From assembly GCA_963750715.1 (NCBI GenBank), contig CAVVRP010000014.1, forward strand, positions 186,001 through 250,000: a stretch of 64,000 nucleotides of DNA. The letters run 5' to 3'. The number at the start of each line of letters is the position of its first letter. Position 1 is the stretch's first letter. Source of the DNA: JAGVSR01 sp963750715 (lineage in GTDB: Bacteria > Pseudomonadota > Alphaproteobacteria > Rhizobiales > Hyphomicrobiaceae). The notes beneath the pieces are model-generated. The model was not told the origin of the DNA and did no database searches. It worked only from the letters and a program-made list of their open reading frames with translations. Both the position numbers and the translations under genes were made by a program. Shown here piece by piece: positions 17,579 to 26,309 of this stretch.

Positions 17579-18115
17579 TTACGGTGCTCCCGGAGCTCGA
17601 ATGACGACCCTGACGGAATCTGTGGGGATGCCACTTAACTGGAGGACGAAGGCGCCATCCTGCACATCGAACCTCACGCTTTTTCTGACACCCTCACAGT
17701 CGCTCTTGCCCGTATGGCTTCTCGCAAGCAGGGGCTTTGCATTCTGAACAAGATCCACCCAACCCGGACCCGACAGAGTGACCTGGTGCACTCCGGGCCT
17801 CGAAACGTGAGAAAAGCTCACTACGCCCCCGTAGGTTTGTGAGCTTTCTCCTTTCGGCTGTCCGGTTGGCGTCACGGGGTACGCTATCTCGGCCGTAGGC
17901 CTCAGCTTGATACTGAGCGCCTGAGAGGGCGGTTCCGACAAAACATCGCCGGACTGCAGCTGCTTCGCATCTTCTGAGCGCAACCACGCTCGTTCGATAT
18001 CCAAGGGCCAAGCAAAACTGTCGCAGCCACCTGTGCCCGCCGAGAAGGTCGGCGACGTACAAACTGCACATACGCCGAGCGCAAACAGCAACGTCAGACG
18101 TTTCGACCAGATCAT
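17579..18115 (-). CDS. Secreted protein of unknown function, paired with Mop
   Basis: 178 residues with a signal peptide (LTLLFALGVCAVCTSPTFSA) and then GGCDSFAWPLDIERAW, which may be the first part of the mature protein. The rest looks like a beta-rich periplasmic domain (PGVHQVTLSGPGWVDLV, FVLQLSG, VRVVIRAP). Four cysteines may form disulfides. Its start overlaps the stop of the upstream Mop gene by four bases (ATGA), so the two are translated together. The link to molybdate is only by position. Confidence 0.65.
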   Translation of the reverse strand: MIWSKRLTLLFALGVCAVCTSPTFSAGTGGCDSFAWPLDIERAWLRSEDAKQLQSGDVLSEPPSQALSIKLRPTAEIAYPVTPTGQPKGESSQTYGGVVSFSHVSRPGVHQVTLSGPGWVDLVQNAKPLLARSHTGKSDCEGVRKSVRFDVQDGAFVLQLSGIPTDSVRVVIRAPGAP

Positions 18116-18318
18116 TCCACGGCCACCATTACATCCGAAGCCTTGATAACCGCTGCTGCGGGCATGCCTTTCTTGAGACCCAGATCGGCGACTGCTTCAT
18201 TCGTGATTGAAGCCGTGACGATCGTCCCTCCGACATCGATCCGTACGTGAGCAGTCGTCATGCCCTCGACGACATCGACGATGGTTCCTCGCAGGACGTT
18301 CCGAGCACTGATCCTCAT
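18112..18318 (-). CDS. mop: Molybdenum-pterin-binding protein (TOBE domain, Mop)
   Basis: 68 residues, a single TOBE domain as in molbindins: SARNVLRGTIVDVVEGMTTA, HVRIDVGG and SITNEAVADLGLKKGMPAAAVIKASDVM. These proteins store or buffer molybdate in the cytoplasm as oligomers. It is transcribed away from the modA remnant. A Mo-box-like palindrome lies at 18475-18498 between them, which suggests molybdate-responsive control. It is translationally coupled to the secreted protein downstream. Confidence 0.85.
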   Translation of the reverse strand: MRISARNVLRGTIVDVVEGMTTAHVRIDVGGTIVTASITNEAVADLGLKKGMPAAAVIKASDVMVAVE

Positions 18319-18474
18319 GGGTTTCTCCTACAGTTCGTCCAGCATCATTTCTTACAAAATCGTCACGCCGTCCAAAGTGTCCCTCACGCAACGGGCGAGC
18401 AGGCGCGAATTGCAACCGGCACAGGACGCTCTTCTTAAGTGCGTCCGATAGGTCCGGGCTTGCATTGCCGCACT

Positions 18475-18498
18475 CGATATAGTTGAAGAACTATAACG
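18475..18498. promoter_or_regulatory. Mo-box-like palindrome (possible ModE operator)
   Basis: CGATATAGTT-GAAG-AACTATAACG is a near-perfect inverted repeat, with nine of ten positions pairing. It resembles the CG-TATA…TATA-CG palindromes bound by ModE-type regulators. It sits between the divergent mop gene and the short frame preceding modA. No modE gene is in the window. Confidence 0.5.
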
Positions 18499-18524
18499 CA
18501 GGCCGCGGTTGAAGGGAATTCAGA

Positions 18525-18647
18525 ATGCAAGATAGAGACACTTCAGTCATTGCAGCTGCCGTTTTGGTGCTGGCGTCGATAGCACCGGTAGCAGCGGCCG
18601 ATCTGGGTGGTCGGATCATCAAGTTCCGAACAAGACCCCCATACTGA
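18525..18647 (+). CDS. Short exported peptide or truncated gene ahead of modA
   Basis: 40 residues: MQDRDTSVIAAAVLVLASIA followed by PVAAADLGGRIIKFRTRPPY. It reads as a signal peptide with a cleavage-like AAA-D and a very short mature part. The start lies 26 bases after the Mo-box-like palindrome. It is probably what is left of a longer secreted protein; the family was not recognised. Confidence 0.35.
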   Translation: MQDRDTSVIAAAVLVLASIAPVAAADLGGRIIKFRTRPPY

Positions 18648-18676
18648 ACCCGAGCGAAGCTTCTAATTTAAGGTGC

Positions 18677-19493
18677 ATGGAAATGCGTTTGATGACAGAG
18701 ACGTGGCGACGAGCTTTCCTGACTGCCCTTGCTCTTGCGCTGATCGGCGTTCTGCCGGCAGCAGGAAAAGCTCAACTTGCCGGTGGCGAAACGAAAACCG
18801 TCACGGTCTTCGCTGCCGCGAGCTTGAAGAATGCGCTCGATGCAGCGGTTGCCGAGTACCAGAAGAGCACGGGCACTAAGGTGCTGAGCTCCTACGCGGC
18901 GTCTTCCGCACTCGCCAAGCAGATCGAGCAGGGTGCTCCCGCCGATGTCTTCATCTCGGCCGATCTGGACTGGATGGACTATCTGGCCCGTAAAGCGCTG
19001 ATCCGCGAACGACACAAGGGTCAATCTTCTCGGCAACCGCCTCGTACTAATCGCGCCAACTTCGAGTAACATTTCACTCAAGATCGAGCCGGGATTTGCA
19101 CTTGCCGCCGCATTGGGTGAAGGCCGCCTCGCGGTGGGAGACGTGAAGGCTGTCCCGGCTGGAAAGTATGCCAAGGCATCCTTGGAAGCTCTGGGTATCT
19201 GGCTAGCGGTTGAACCACGGTTGGCGCAGGCCGAGAACGTGAGGGCAGCACTGGCACTCGTGGCAAGGGGAGAAGCGCCGCTTGGCATCGTGTATCAGAC
19301 CGATGCGACGTCCGATCCCAACGTCAAGATCGTCGGGGAGTTTCCCGCCAACACTCATCCACCCATCATCTATCCGGTAGCTGTAACCAAGGCGGCCAGC
19401 GCTCCCGACACCGCGAAGTCGTTGATCGACTTCTTGAGATCAGCACAGGCTGCGGAGGTGTTCACAAAGCAGGGCTTTATAGTGCTGAAGTGA
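18677..19493 (+). pseudogene. modA: Molybdate-binding protein ModA, frameshifted
   Basis: The first part (to about 19010) has a signal peptide and TVTVFAAASLKNALDAAVAE, SSALAKQIEQGAPADVFISA and DWMDYLARKALI, all typical of ModA. The same protein then continues in another frame as RVNLLGNRLVLIAPTSSNIS, ALGEGRLAVGDVKAVPAGKY and GIVYQTDA, to a stop at 19491-19493. One extra base near 19010 explains the break. ModA is the periplasmic molybdate receptor of the ModABC importer. No modB or modC follows; msrB comes next on the other strand. The locus seems to be decaying, unless the break is a sequencing error. Confidence 0.88.
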
Positions 19494-19706
19494 GCGCCCA
19501 TGCCATGGCCCAGTTTCGTACAGACAAGTGACAATTTTGGTCTATGGACTGATTACCGAAGCTGCCTTGCTCCTCCTGGGTTGTTCGCGCATAAGCCGCG
19601 CCTCGATTGAGGCCAGCGGTTTTGCGAAGACCTTGAGAGCCCTGGTCTCTATCGCGCAGTACTGATCGACTAGCTCCTAGCCGAATGGCGTCAGTTGTGA
19701 CCCCGC

Positions 19707-20087
19707 TCACGCCTCGTCGAGCTTGAGGCACACCGAATTGATGCAATAGCGCTTACCACTATCACCAGGCCCGTCATCAAAGACGTGGCCAAGGTGAGAC
19801 CCGCAGCGCGCGCAGGCGACTTCCGTCCTGATCATACCGTGGGAGGTGTCGGTGTGATACTCAATCGCGCCGGGAAGCGCTTGCTCGAAGGACGGCCAGC
19901 CCGTTCCTGAGTCAAACTTGGCATCTGACGAAAAAAGTATGTTGCTGCACGCCGCGCAAGCGAACTTACCGTCGGCGTCAGAGTGCAGAAGCTCGCCGGT
20001 GAACGGCTGTTCCGTGCCCTTTTCTCGTAAGACCCGGTACTGTTCTGGCGTTAGCTTCGCTTTCCAAACAGTTTCGTCGTCCGTCAT
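19707..20087 (-). CDS. msrB: Peptide-methionine (R)-S-oxide reductase MsrB
   Basis: About 126 residues from MTDDETVWK (ATG at 20087; another ATG at 20099). The zinc-binding CxxC pairs are CAAC and CARC. The catalytic cysteine is in KRYCINSVCL, and GTGWPSF and GHVFDDGP are family hallmarks. It repairs methionine-R-sulfoxide in proteins with thioredoxin. No signal peptide is seen, so it is cytosolic. It stands alone between modA and the cytochrome b remnant. Confidence 0.95.
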   Translation of the reverse strand: MTDDETVWKAKLTPEQYRVLREKGTEQPFTGELLHSDADGKFACAACSNILFSSDAKFDSGTGWPSFEQALPGAIEYHTDTSHGMIRTEVACARCGSHLGHVFDDGPGDSGKRYCINSVCLKLDEA

Positions 20088-20259
20088 CGGCGACTCCAAG
20101 GTTACCTGAATACGATGAGACTACACTACACGAACTTGGGGTTCCCGATGATTATCAATTCAATAGCGAAACGGTGTAGGCGACTAAATCGTAGCTGCAC
20201 TAGAATGTGACCAACGGCGCCGGTTGGCGTGCCGTCACTTGAGGCCATGGACCCGACAC

Positions 20260-20640
20260 ATGACAACCACGCTTGAGGCTGCCGTTCCAGTGAACTCGGA
20301 TTGCATCATCTACAGGCACTCTCTACAGGCACTCTAAGGTTGTGCGCATCACGCACTGGGTCAATGCCCTGTGCCTGCTGGTACTGCTGATGAGCGGGTT
20401 GCAGATTTTCAACGCACATCCGGCGCTTAACTTCGGCAATCGCTCGGACCCCGATGCCGAAGTGCTGGCGATCGGCGCAGCCCGCAGAGCTGACGGCACA
20501 ACCATTGGCATCACACGAATTGGAAATTTTAGCTTCGAAACCACAGGATTCCTGGGCCTATCCGCAGGTTCCGATGGCCAGCTCGAAGTCCGTGGCTTTC
20601 CGACCGACCCTATGGAAAACTTCAGCACTTGGCCCGACCC
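20260..20640 (+). pseudogene. Cytochrome b561-type subunit, broken by a 13-base duplication and truncated
   Basis: From ATG 20260 the frame reads MTTTLEAAVPVNSDCIIYRH. A tandem duplication of CTACAGGCACTCT (20310-20335) throws it out of frame. Beyond it, RITHWVNALCLLVLLMSGLQ and IFNAHPALNFG match the first haem-ligating helix of di-haem cytochrome b subunits (PF01292 type). Removing one repeat copy restores a single frame. The match continues to ETTGFLGLS…VRGFPT and then ends. The remaining helices are absent and a haemoglobin gene occupies the other strand. Confidence 0.75.
20310..20335. repeat. Tandem 13-base duplication inside the cytochrome b remnant
   Basis: CTACAGGCACTCT is present twice in direct succession (20310-20322 and 20323-20335). 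The duplication is not a multiple of three and destroys the reading frame. Confidence 0.92.
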
Positions 20641-20701
20641 TTCCGATCTGGCGGCGCAGCATTGCCGTCGCCCTACAGAGGTCCACCTTCCGAGAAACCG
20701 C

Positions 20702-21082
20702 TCAACATTCAACGCACTCTTTCTTGAGACCCTGAACAAACGCGACCACGTCGCGCTGCTCGGCCTCAGGCACCTCAAATTTCGCCAGAGTCGCAGCGGC
20801 ATGGCCGAGAAACACATCCCAGTCACTATCGCTGATGCGCATCCCTCGGTGAGTGACCGTCATGTCCCTACCGCGATAGTACATTGGGCCGCCTGCGCTG
20901 GCGCAGAGAAAGTCGATGAGGAGCTGCTTTTCGCGCATGATTTCGTCCTCTCCGCGATGCGTCCAGAAGCGCCCAAGCTGTGGATCGGTCCGGAGCCTGG
21001 CTAGGAGGTCATTGGCCACTGCCGTGATTGCGTCATACCCACCAAGGCGATCGTAAAGGGTCTTCTTCGTTCCATCGCTCAT
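20702..21082 (-). CDS. Truncated haemoglobin, group I
   Basis: 126 residues with the short 2-on-2 globin pattern: TLYDRLGGYDAITAVANDLL, LGRFWTHRG, KQLLIDFLCASAGGPMYYRG, and the proximal histidine in DMTVTHRGMRIS. These proteins bind oxygen or nitric oxide and protect against nitrosative stress. The C-terminus ends in an unusual CVEC. The gene faces the cytochrome b remnant, whose 3' half may have been lost when this arrangement arose. Confidence 0.9.
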   Translation of the reverse strand: MSDGTKKTLYDRLGGYDAITAVANDLLARLRTDPQLGRFWTHRGEDEIMREKQLLIDFLCASAGGPMYYRGRDMTVTHRGMRISDSDWDVFLGHAAATLAKFEVPEAEQRDVVAFVQGLKKECVEC

Positions 21083-21351
21083 AGTTTGCTCGCCAATTCC
21101 GTGAAGCGCCCGCTGGCGCTGTTACGATACGTCCAACTTTACATCGTCGGCAAACCGATTTGGGCCGTCGGTTCGGGAATCTGGCGGCGATTGCCCTCAG
21201 GCTTCTGTTGGTGGAGCCGCCGCGCGCCCCTTCAGAATAGGCTAAGCGCACATGCGACAAACCCGACCCCTTGTGACTGACTGAGTTGATCCCCACATGG
21301 ACATTACGAGGGCGGGTGCATTTCATGTCCCTCAGGTAGGTATCCGCCTCA

Positions 21352-21418
21352 AAGCTCTTCTCCCCCAGAAGAGCTTAACAATTGAGCCCTCGGCCCCCCC
21401 CCGGCCGAGGGCCTTCTT
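21352..21418 (+). ncRNA. Double hairpin, possible small RNA 3' end or terminator
   Basis: A perfect nine-pair stem AAGCTCTTC…GAAGAGCTT (21352-21376) is followed by a ten-pair GC-rich stem GCCCTCGGCC…GGCCGAGGGC (21386-21412) and then CTTCTTGTTTT. The second stem looks like a Rho-independent terminator. There is no gene just upstream on this strand, so a short non-coding transcript is possible. Confidence 0.35.
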
Positions 21419-21485
21419 GTTTTGGCAACGTTTGCGGTGGATCCCCGTCTCTCAAAACTCGGCTCGGAATTCTTAGGGCAAGATT

Positions 21486-21700
21486 GAAAGCACTGACGCT
21501 ATCCGACACTGGAGACAATCAATGCTGGAAGATGGAACCAACTGCTGGGCACATTTTTGATGGTAGCCGTCGTCGCAAGTCCCGCACTTGCCCAGTCCGA
21601 TGTCGCTGATCCAAGCAGGGGAAAGGAACTGGCCGATAGCCTCTGTTCGTCTGTCACAATGTCGGTCCTGCCCCTGGAATAGGTGCGCCCGTGTTCTTCG
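21486..21700 (+). pseudogene. Small c-type cytochrome remnant, copy 1
   Basis: The DNA closely matches, in inverted orientation, the start of the cytochrome pseudogene at 26391-26757. Signal-peptide text WNQLLGTFLMVAVVASPALA and QSDVADPSRGKELADSLC can be read. At the haem site the CxxCH is lost: it reads CSSVT because of a missing base, and HNVGPAPG follows in another frame. The C-terminal half is unrelated or gone. Confidence 0.75.
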
Positions 21701-21925
21701 ATGACCGGCATTCAGGCGGTGACGATGAGCCCAAAATACTCCGTTCTTTATGTCGCTAGATGTCGCTAGTCTTGTCTCATCAGTGCGCGCTGGGGACTGA
21801 CAAACAAGTCGAAGCGTATCTTCGTTGTCCCTGCTACAAATTATAGAAGCGCGGGCTAAGCGGACGCGTGAGCGCCTCCGGGGGCGCTGCCTGACATTTG
21901 TGTGCGGTGGTCGAAGGAGGTTCAG

Positions 21926-22141
21926 ATGGCCGAAAGCGTTTACAAAGTGATCGAGCTGGTTGGGACTAGCACAGACTCCTGGGAGAAGGCCGCGAAAGCA
22001 GCGGTTGACCGGGCGGCGAAATCCCTTCGGGATCTCCGCGTCGCAGAAGTTGTTTCACAGGACCTGGTGATCACCGACGGCAAGGTCAAGGCCTATCGCA
22101 TCAAAGTGAAGGTCTCATTCAAGTTTGAGGGCGCCAGCTAG
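21926..22141 (+). CDS. Dodecin family protein
   Basis: 71 residues, the standard dodecin size: MAESVYKVIELVGTSTDSWE, AVDRAAKSLRDLRVAEVVSQ and YRIKVKVSFKF. Dodecins form hollow dodecamers that store flavins. The start at 21926 follows a near-perfect AAGGAGG (21914-21920); an upstream ATG at 21902 lacks one. It is an intact gene standing alone amid decayed DNA. Confidence 0.93.
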   Translation: MAESVYKVIELVGTSTDSWEKAAKAAVDRAAKSLRDLRVAEVVSQDLVITDGKVKAYRIKVKVSFKFEGAS

Positions 22142-22984
22142 CGGCAAGCAGCGAAAGGGAACCCTATGATGCCCTCCTGGTGAAATGCATAGCAGCAGTA
22201 GGTCTAGTTGCGGGGCTGTATACTCAGGGTAGCCTGGATCACGAGTTGGTCAAGCTCCTGCGTCTGAAGGGCATGCGCCTGCATCTAGGCCTGTGATCGT
22301 CAGTGTGCTGTTTCATGAGTTGCGCAGCGAGCCGTGGGTGGGAGCGTTCTACTGTTCGGCCTTCGGTCCCGTGTTGAGGCCACCAATGATCGGATTTCGC
22401 GGCGGCGACTTGGCTCGGTCGGCTCCTGTCGCGCGCATTCGAGCGGCGCAGGAAATAGTGCCCTGCTGCAGGTCCGAAGAATGCTCCGCTGCAGCAGGCC
22501 TCCGTTCGGCAGATGGCCTTGTCACGCTCATCGCTGGAAAAATGCATCGTCGAGTTGCTGCTCACGGGTGAATTGAAAAATCGAAGCGGGTTTCCCATCG
22601 TCAGGGATGGGGTGGGGGTTCGGAACGTAGTCTCCTGGGGCTTGGACGAACCGATGGACATTCGGTCTCAAGAACTCGAACAGATGGTCAAGTCCTGGCT
22701 CGGCGACTTCGATCCGATGGCGGCACGCCACGAAGGGACGCTGCATACGATCATCGGAACCCTGCATAGGTATATCGGCATTACGGAGGAGAAGCGGCCT
22801 AAGGGTCCAGCCGATGGGGGGACCGGAAGACGGACGCAGCTCCCGACAGTTCGTGTGTTGCCGCCCCGTCAGCACGCCATCGAACACGCTTGGAAGAACC
22901 GTCTTATCACCGAGGGCGAATATCGAGCGGCGACTGGACCGACGGGAATGTCAAGGATGCCCGATGATGGGGAGCTTGTAGGTC
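22142..22984. other. Stretch with no firmly supported gene
   Basis: A plus frame from 22513 stays open for over 300 codons, with a locally protein-like part (QELEQMVKSWLGDFDPMAAR, HTIIGTLHRYIG). The whole is not a coherent protein and its 3' part overlaps a better small frame. No family was recognised. Confidence 0.4.
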
Positions 22985-23125
22985 ATGTCCTTCGAGGAGA
23001 GCTACAGAAAGGCCTTCCCCAAATCTGTCGAGGAACGGTTCGCCAAACGCCGTCAGCTGTGGCTGCCCTTCATCCTCGATGCGAAGATGGGCGGTTTGCC
23101 CGTCCAGAACCGACTGCCGATTTAA
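22985..23125 (+). CDS. Possible 46-residue protein
   Basis: ATG 22985 gives MSFEESYRKAFPKSVEERFA, then KRRQLWLPFILDAKMGGLPV and QNRLPI before TAA. The composition (charged first half, then a hydrophobic patch) looks protein-like, and GGGGAGC (22969-22975) lies about 9 bases upstream. It is not part of the longer frame that covers it. Function unknown. Confidence 0.35.
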   Translation: MSFEESYRKAFPKSVEERFAKRRQLWLPFILDAKMGGLPVQNRLPI

Positions 23126-23407
23126 CCTCAATGATTGCCCCCCAGACTGACGCGGGGAGTTCTGTCTCACCTGTCTCACCTCTGAAGGGCGGCGCATTGT
23201 CGGTGATCAAATACGCAAAGGTTCACGGCACCGAGCAGCGGCCATGTGAGCCGCATCGAAAGGCCGAACATATAGCTGCGTCGACCAACGCTGCACCGCG
23301 CGAGCGACGCTTGACAATCCGGAGCCGTCCCACACATGGCCCGGCGCCGAAGTCCTACCGCAGAAAGGTAGCAGCGCCCCAACCTGCGGCGGCATCGGGG
23401 TGGGTAA

Positions 23408-23439
23408 CGAAAACGTCCGGGACCTTGCAGCCCCGGACG
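23408..23439 (-). terminator. Rho-independent terminator of the phasin gene
   Basis: On the minus strand CGTCCGGG-loop-CCCGGACG is followed by TTTTCGTT. It lies about 35 bases after the phasin stop codon. Confidence 0.8.
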
Positions 23440-23474
23440 GCCATGGAAACGTCAATAATGTGAAGACGCAGCGA

Positions 23475-23930
23475 TCAGCGGGCGGTCTTCACCTGGTCGA
23501 ATGCCTTGGCGGCGGCCGAGTTCACGGACTCGAAAGCCTGCTTGGCAAGCTTGGTCGAGAGCTCGAACAGTTCCTTCGTCTGGGCGCCGGCAATAGCGAA
23601 CTGCTGCTGGACGAAGACTGTCTGGAGACGCAGGGCCTCGGGGATAGACTTCGAACGGGCGAGAGCCTGGGCGGCGTCAAAGGCGGCTTGCGTGTTCAGC
23701 TCCGTGTTTCGCAGGACCTTCTCGCCGATCGACCTGGCGCTGACATGGGCGGCGACCGTCATGTCCTCGATCACCTTCACGCCATCCTTAGCGAAGGTGT
23801 TGAACTTGGAATAGGCCTCACGGGTCTTGGCGACGCTGTCCTCGGCGATCGCCTGGATGTTCTCGGGGATGCGGGCATCCTTGGCAGCGGCAAACACATC
23901 CTCGGCCTGCCGAGTAAACTGAGCGTTCAT
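23475..23930 (-). CDS. phaP: Phasin family protein
   Basis: 151 residues from ATG 23930, which follows AAAGGAA. It is helical and alanine-rich, with the phasin signature: FNTFAKDGVKVIEDMT, IPEALRLQTVFVQQQFAIAG and TKELFELSTKLAKQAF. Phasins coat polyhydroxyalkanoate granules and control their number and size. The PHA synthase gene is 22 kb away in this window. The frame is open to 24062, but that part lacks family similarity. A good terminator follows the gene. Confidence 0.92.
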   Translation of the reverse strand: MNAQFTRQAEDVFAAAKDARIPENIQAIAEDSVAKTREAYSKFNTFAKDGVKVIEDMTVAAHVSARSIGEKVLRNTELNTQAAFDAAQALARSKSIPEALRLQTVFVQQQFAIAGAQTKELFELSTKLAKQAFESVNSAAAKAFDQVKTAR

Positions 23931-24307
23931 AGTGCGTTCCTTTCGGGCGAGGCGAGACGCGCCTCTCTGGGCCATAGATGGCCTGGGTTGCATCTTGGGC
24001 GACGGACACTTCCGTCGCAGTTCGATAAAGGAACATAGCACCAATTTTGTGCACTGCAACATAATTCTTTTAACACCGCAGTTTGGTCGCGGATGGCCGA
24101 TTTATCGGCTCTCTACGCTTACGCCGACGCTTTCGGCCAGTTGCTGAAGGTGGCTAGACCGGCCGGCATCTCGCAGTTGCGAAATGTGACAGAATTCGCA
24201 GAGCATTCTGTCTCGACAACAAAACATACGCTCGTCGAATGGCTTGGTGGCCGCTCAACGCATCGCATAGCCCAACGAATAGAAGGGTTAGTCTGGCTCA
24301 TGCAAAT

Positions 24308-24511
24308 TTACTCGCAGTTGGATGCGGCCAAACCATCTACGTCGAAAAGCTGCTCAGCCCGCGTGATGATGGTGTCCTTGTCCCACGTGTCCGCGAACTT
24401 CTGGAGAGAGGAGTGGGCCAGCAGGCCTGTCGCCGTAATTTCCGGCCGCTTGATCTTGAACGGCGAGTTGCTCAGGGCACTGAATGGGTTCACCACCGCA
24501 TAGCGATTCAA
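24308..24511 (-). CDS. Small hypothetical protein
   Basis: 67 residues starting MNRYAVVNPFSALSNSPFKI and ending FDVDGLAASNCE. The composition is protein-like with no signal peptide or motif. The surrounding DNA has no stronger frame, though a plus-strand remnant begins just beyond it. It could be intact, a fragment or chance; nothing in the context indicates a role. Confidence 0.3.
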   Translation of the reverse strand: MNRYAVVNPFSALSNSPFKIKRPEITATGLLAHSSLQKFADTWDKDTIITRAEQLFDVDGLAASNCE

Positions 24512-24514
24512 GAG

Positions 24515-24712
24515 CCGAATGATCCAAGACTATCGTTCACGTGCGAGGAAGAGCCCTATAGCGGGTTCATAATGCAGTATGTGATGAACACAAAGACAGG
24601 CGAGATGAAGAAGATTCTGCGACAGGGGGATGACCTGCAAGGCATCTCTTATGGGACGTGCAAGGTGAAGGCGGCAAAGTCCGATTTGCTTCTCTCACAT
24701 GGTGACTTCTGA
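24515..24712 (+). pseudogene. C-terminal fragment of an unrecognised protein
   Basis: The segment LSFTCEEEPYSGFIMQYVMN, TKTGEMKKILRQGDDLQGIS and YGTCKVK reads like the end of a real, probably exported protein with two cysteines. Upstream the same frame is not protein-like, so the start seems lost. A hairpin terminator 30 bases downstream (24741-24766) supports past transcription in this direction. Confidence 0.35.
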
Positions 24713-24740
24713 CGAACTCATCAGCCCCTTACAAAGTGAG

Positions 24741-24766
24741 AGCCCTCGGTGGGGGCACCGAGGGCT
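24741..24766 (+). terminator. Hairpin terminator-like stem
   Basis: AGCCCTCGGT-GGGGGC-ACCGAGGGCT, ten perfect pairs. It is followed by CCTT rather than a long T-run. It shares its AGCCCTCGG core with hairpins at 21386 and 26310. Confidence 0.6.
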
Positions 24767-24957
24767 CCTTGAGGAAGCTCCTCAGGGGGGCGAGGAACTT
24801 TCAGGCGAGTTAACTCATGGGGGAATGGTCATGGCACTCGCCTCAGTGGGTTTTTTTAACATTTCTCAGGCCGAGCCGAAGTTGATTTGAGACAACTGCC
24901 GGGTCCGTAATTCTGACCAACGGCAAAACTCTTGCGGACGAGCGGCCCGCCCACTTC

Positions 24958-25035
24958 GATCTAAGCGACATGGTGTAGGCGATGATGTCCCTCATTTCCC
25001 CGTTTGTGAAAGACTACACCTTCAGTATCTCAGGC
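24958..25035 (-). pseudogene. Small c-type cytochrome remnant, C-terminal scrap
   Basis: The minus strand gives EMRDIIAYTMSLRS after an in-frame stop. It aligns with ELRDIIAYIMSLKAKE at the end of the cytochrome copy at 26391. Nothing else of the gene remains. Confidence 0.65.
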
Positions 25036-25385
25036 TGATAGCACACAGATGTATCGCTTCTTTCAAACCTGAATTTATCTGCCAGCCCTTGAAGAAGGCA
25101 CTGACCCACCACACGTCTAGTAACTATTTCACTAATCGCAGAGCACCGGCATTAAGAGACGGAACTTACAGCCCGCTCGCTAACCCGCCACAGGGCCGAC
25201 TACACCTAAGACGTCTCCGACGAGACCGAAGCCGGGTGAATGCAGCAATTGGGCGAAGTGCTCGGAGCGAGTGCACCGATTGACGTTGGTCAATGCGAAG
25301 AAATCGGATCCGCACTAGTTTTTAATTTGGTCCCTCAGTTGGGGCAAAGTCATAAGACACAAAAAATTTTTTGGTGGAGGAAAAA

Positions 25386-25709
25386 ATGAAACTGCGCCGC
25401 CTTACGGCTGTCGCTGCAGCCGCTGTATTTGCGTTAATGGTCACCTCAACAAACCGGGCGGAGGCTTACCACGGGTGGGGGGGATGGGGTGGCGTCGCCA
25501 CGGGCGTTGCCGCCGCCATAATATTGAGTGAGGTTTATCATCGCCATCATCATTACGGATACTATTACGGCGGATACCCTTACGGCGGCAATTATTATGG
25601 GGGGTATCCGTACTACGGAGGCGGCTATTACTATCGGCCCCGCTACCGGCACTATGGCCACTACCGGCACTACGGCCATCGATACGGACATCATGGACGT
25701 CACCACTGA
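25386..25709 (+). CDS. Secreted Gly/Tyr/His-rich protein
   Basis: 107 residues. ATG 25386 follows TGGAGG and begins a signal peptide (LTAVAAAAVFALMVTSTNRA, cleavage near AEA-YH). The mature part is low complexity: HGWGGWGG, then many Y, G and H residues in units such as YYYGGYPYGGNYYGG and YRHYGHYRHYGHRYGHHGRHH. The histidine-rich tail could bind metals, and such proteins may be surface or cell-wall material. A related frame follows 200 bases downstream, so the two look like a local duplication. Confidence 0.72.
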   Translation: MKLRRLTAVAAAAVFALMVTSTNRAEAYHGWGGWGGVATGVAAAIILSEVYHRHHHYGYYYGGYPYGGNYYGGYPYYGGGYYYRPRYRHYGHYRHYGHRYGHHGRHH

Positions 25710-25923
25710 TCCTGCCCCGGATATTTTCGGACTAATGATCAGGGTCCGTTCTGAATAATGAAATAAGGAAATAAGGAAATATAAGGAAAAGAATAAAGGA
25801 ACCTAATCGTGATGAGCGGTCCTTCCGGACGATCGCATCTAATGTGACCATATGTGAATTACGAAAAATACTGCCGAACGACGATAGACGAAGCGCGCTC
25901 GTTTTGGAGACAGAGGATCAATA

Positions 25924-26281
25924 ATGAAAAGAATGAAGAACCTCCTTGCTCTCGGTTTCGCTGGGACTTGCGGCTGTCAATCCCGTGGCTGAAGCTGGCC
26001 ATGGTGGTGGCGGATTTGCCGGTGGCCATGGTGGAGGCCATTACGGTGGTGGCGGACATTACGGCGGTGGTCATAACGGGCATTACTACGGCCACAATGG
26101 CCGCCGTTACTACGGCTTCTATGGTGGGTACGGATACGGGGGATACGGCTTCTACGACGACTACTATGACGGCTACTCTTATGGCTACTACGATGGTGGA
26201 TGCGGCTGGCTTTATAGAAAGGCTATAAATACGGGCCGCCCCTATTGGTGGAGACGCTATAACGCCTGTGTCGGCTATTGA
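25924..26281 (+). pseudogene. Secreted Gly/Tyr/His-rich protein, frameshifted in the signal peptide
   Basis: ATG 25924 starts MKRMKNLLALGFAG, but the protein-like continuation is in another frame: LSVSLGLAAVNPVAEAGHGG, HYGGGGHYGGGHNGHYYGHN, GYGYGGYGFYDDYYDG and finally RPYWWRRYNACVGY. A one-base change near 25945 would join a complete signal peptide to the mature part. A TTG at 25946 could also start it, but without a ribosome site. Like its upstream neighbour it is exported and low complexity. A strong terminator follows. Confidence 0.6.
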
Positions 26282-26309
26282 TGCTCCGCTACGAGACACC
26301 CATAAAAAA

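Noticed and set aside
20342..21004. 220-codon plus-strand frame covering the cytochrome b remnant
   Set aside because: Its second half is only the antisense of the truncated haemoglobin gene.
22180..22296. 38-codon frame from a GTG (VKCIAAVGLVAGLYTQGSLD)
   Set aside because: No ribosome site and no family; too weak.
22513..23463. Long plus-strand open frame of 316 codons
   Set aside because: Composition changes along its length, no family is recognisable, and a better small frame overlaps it; treated as chance or patchwork.
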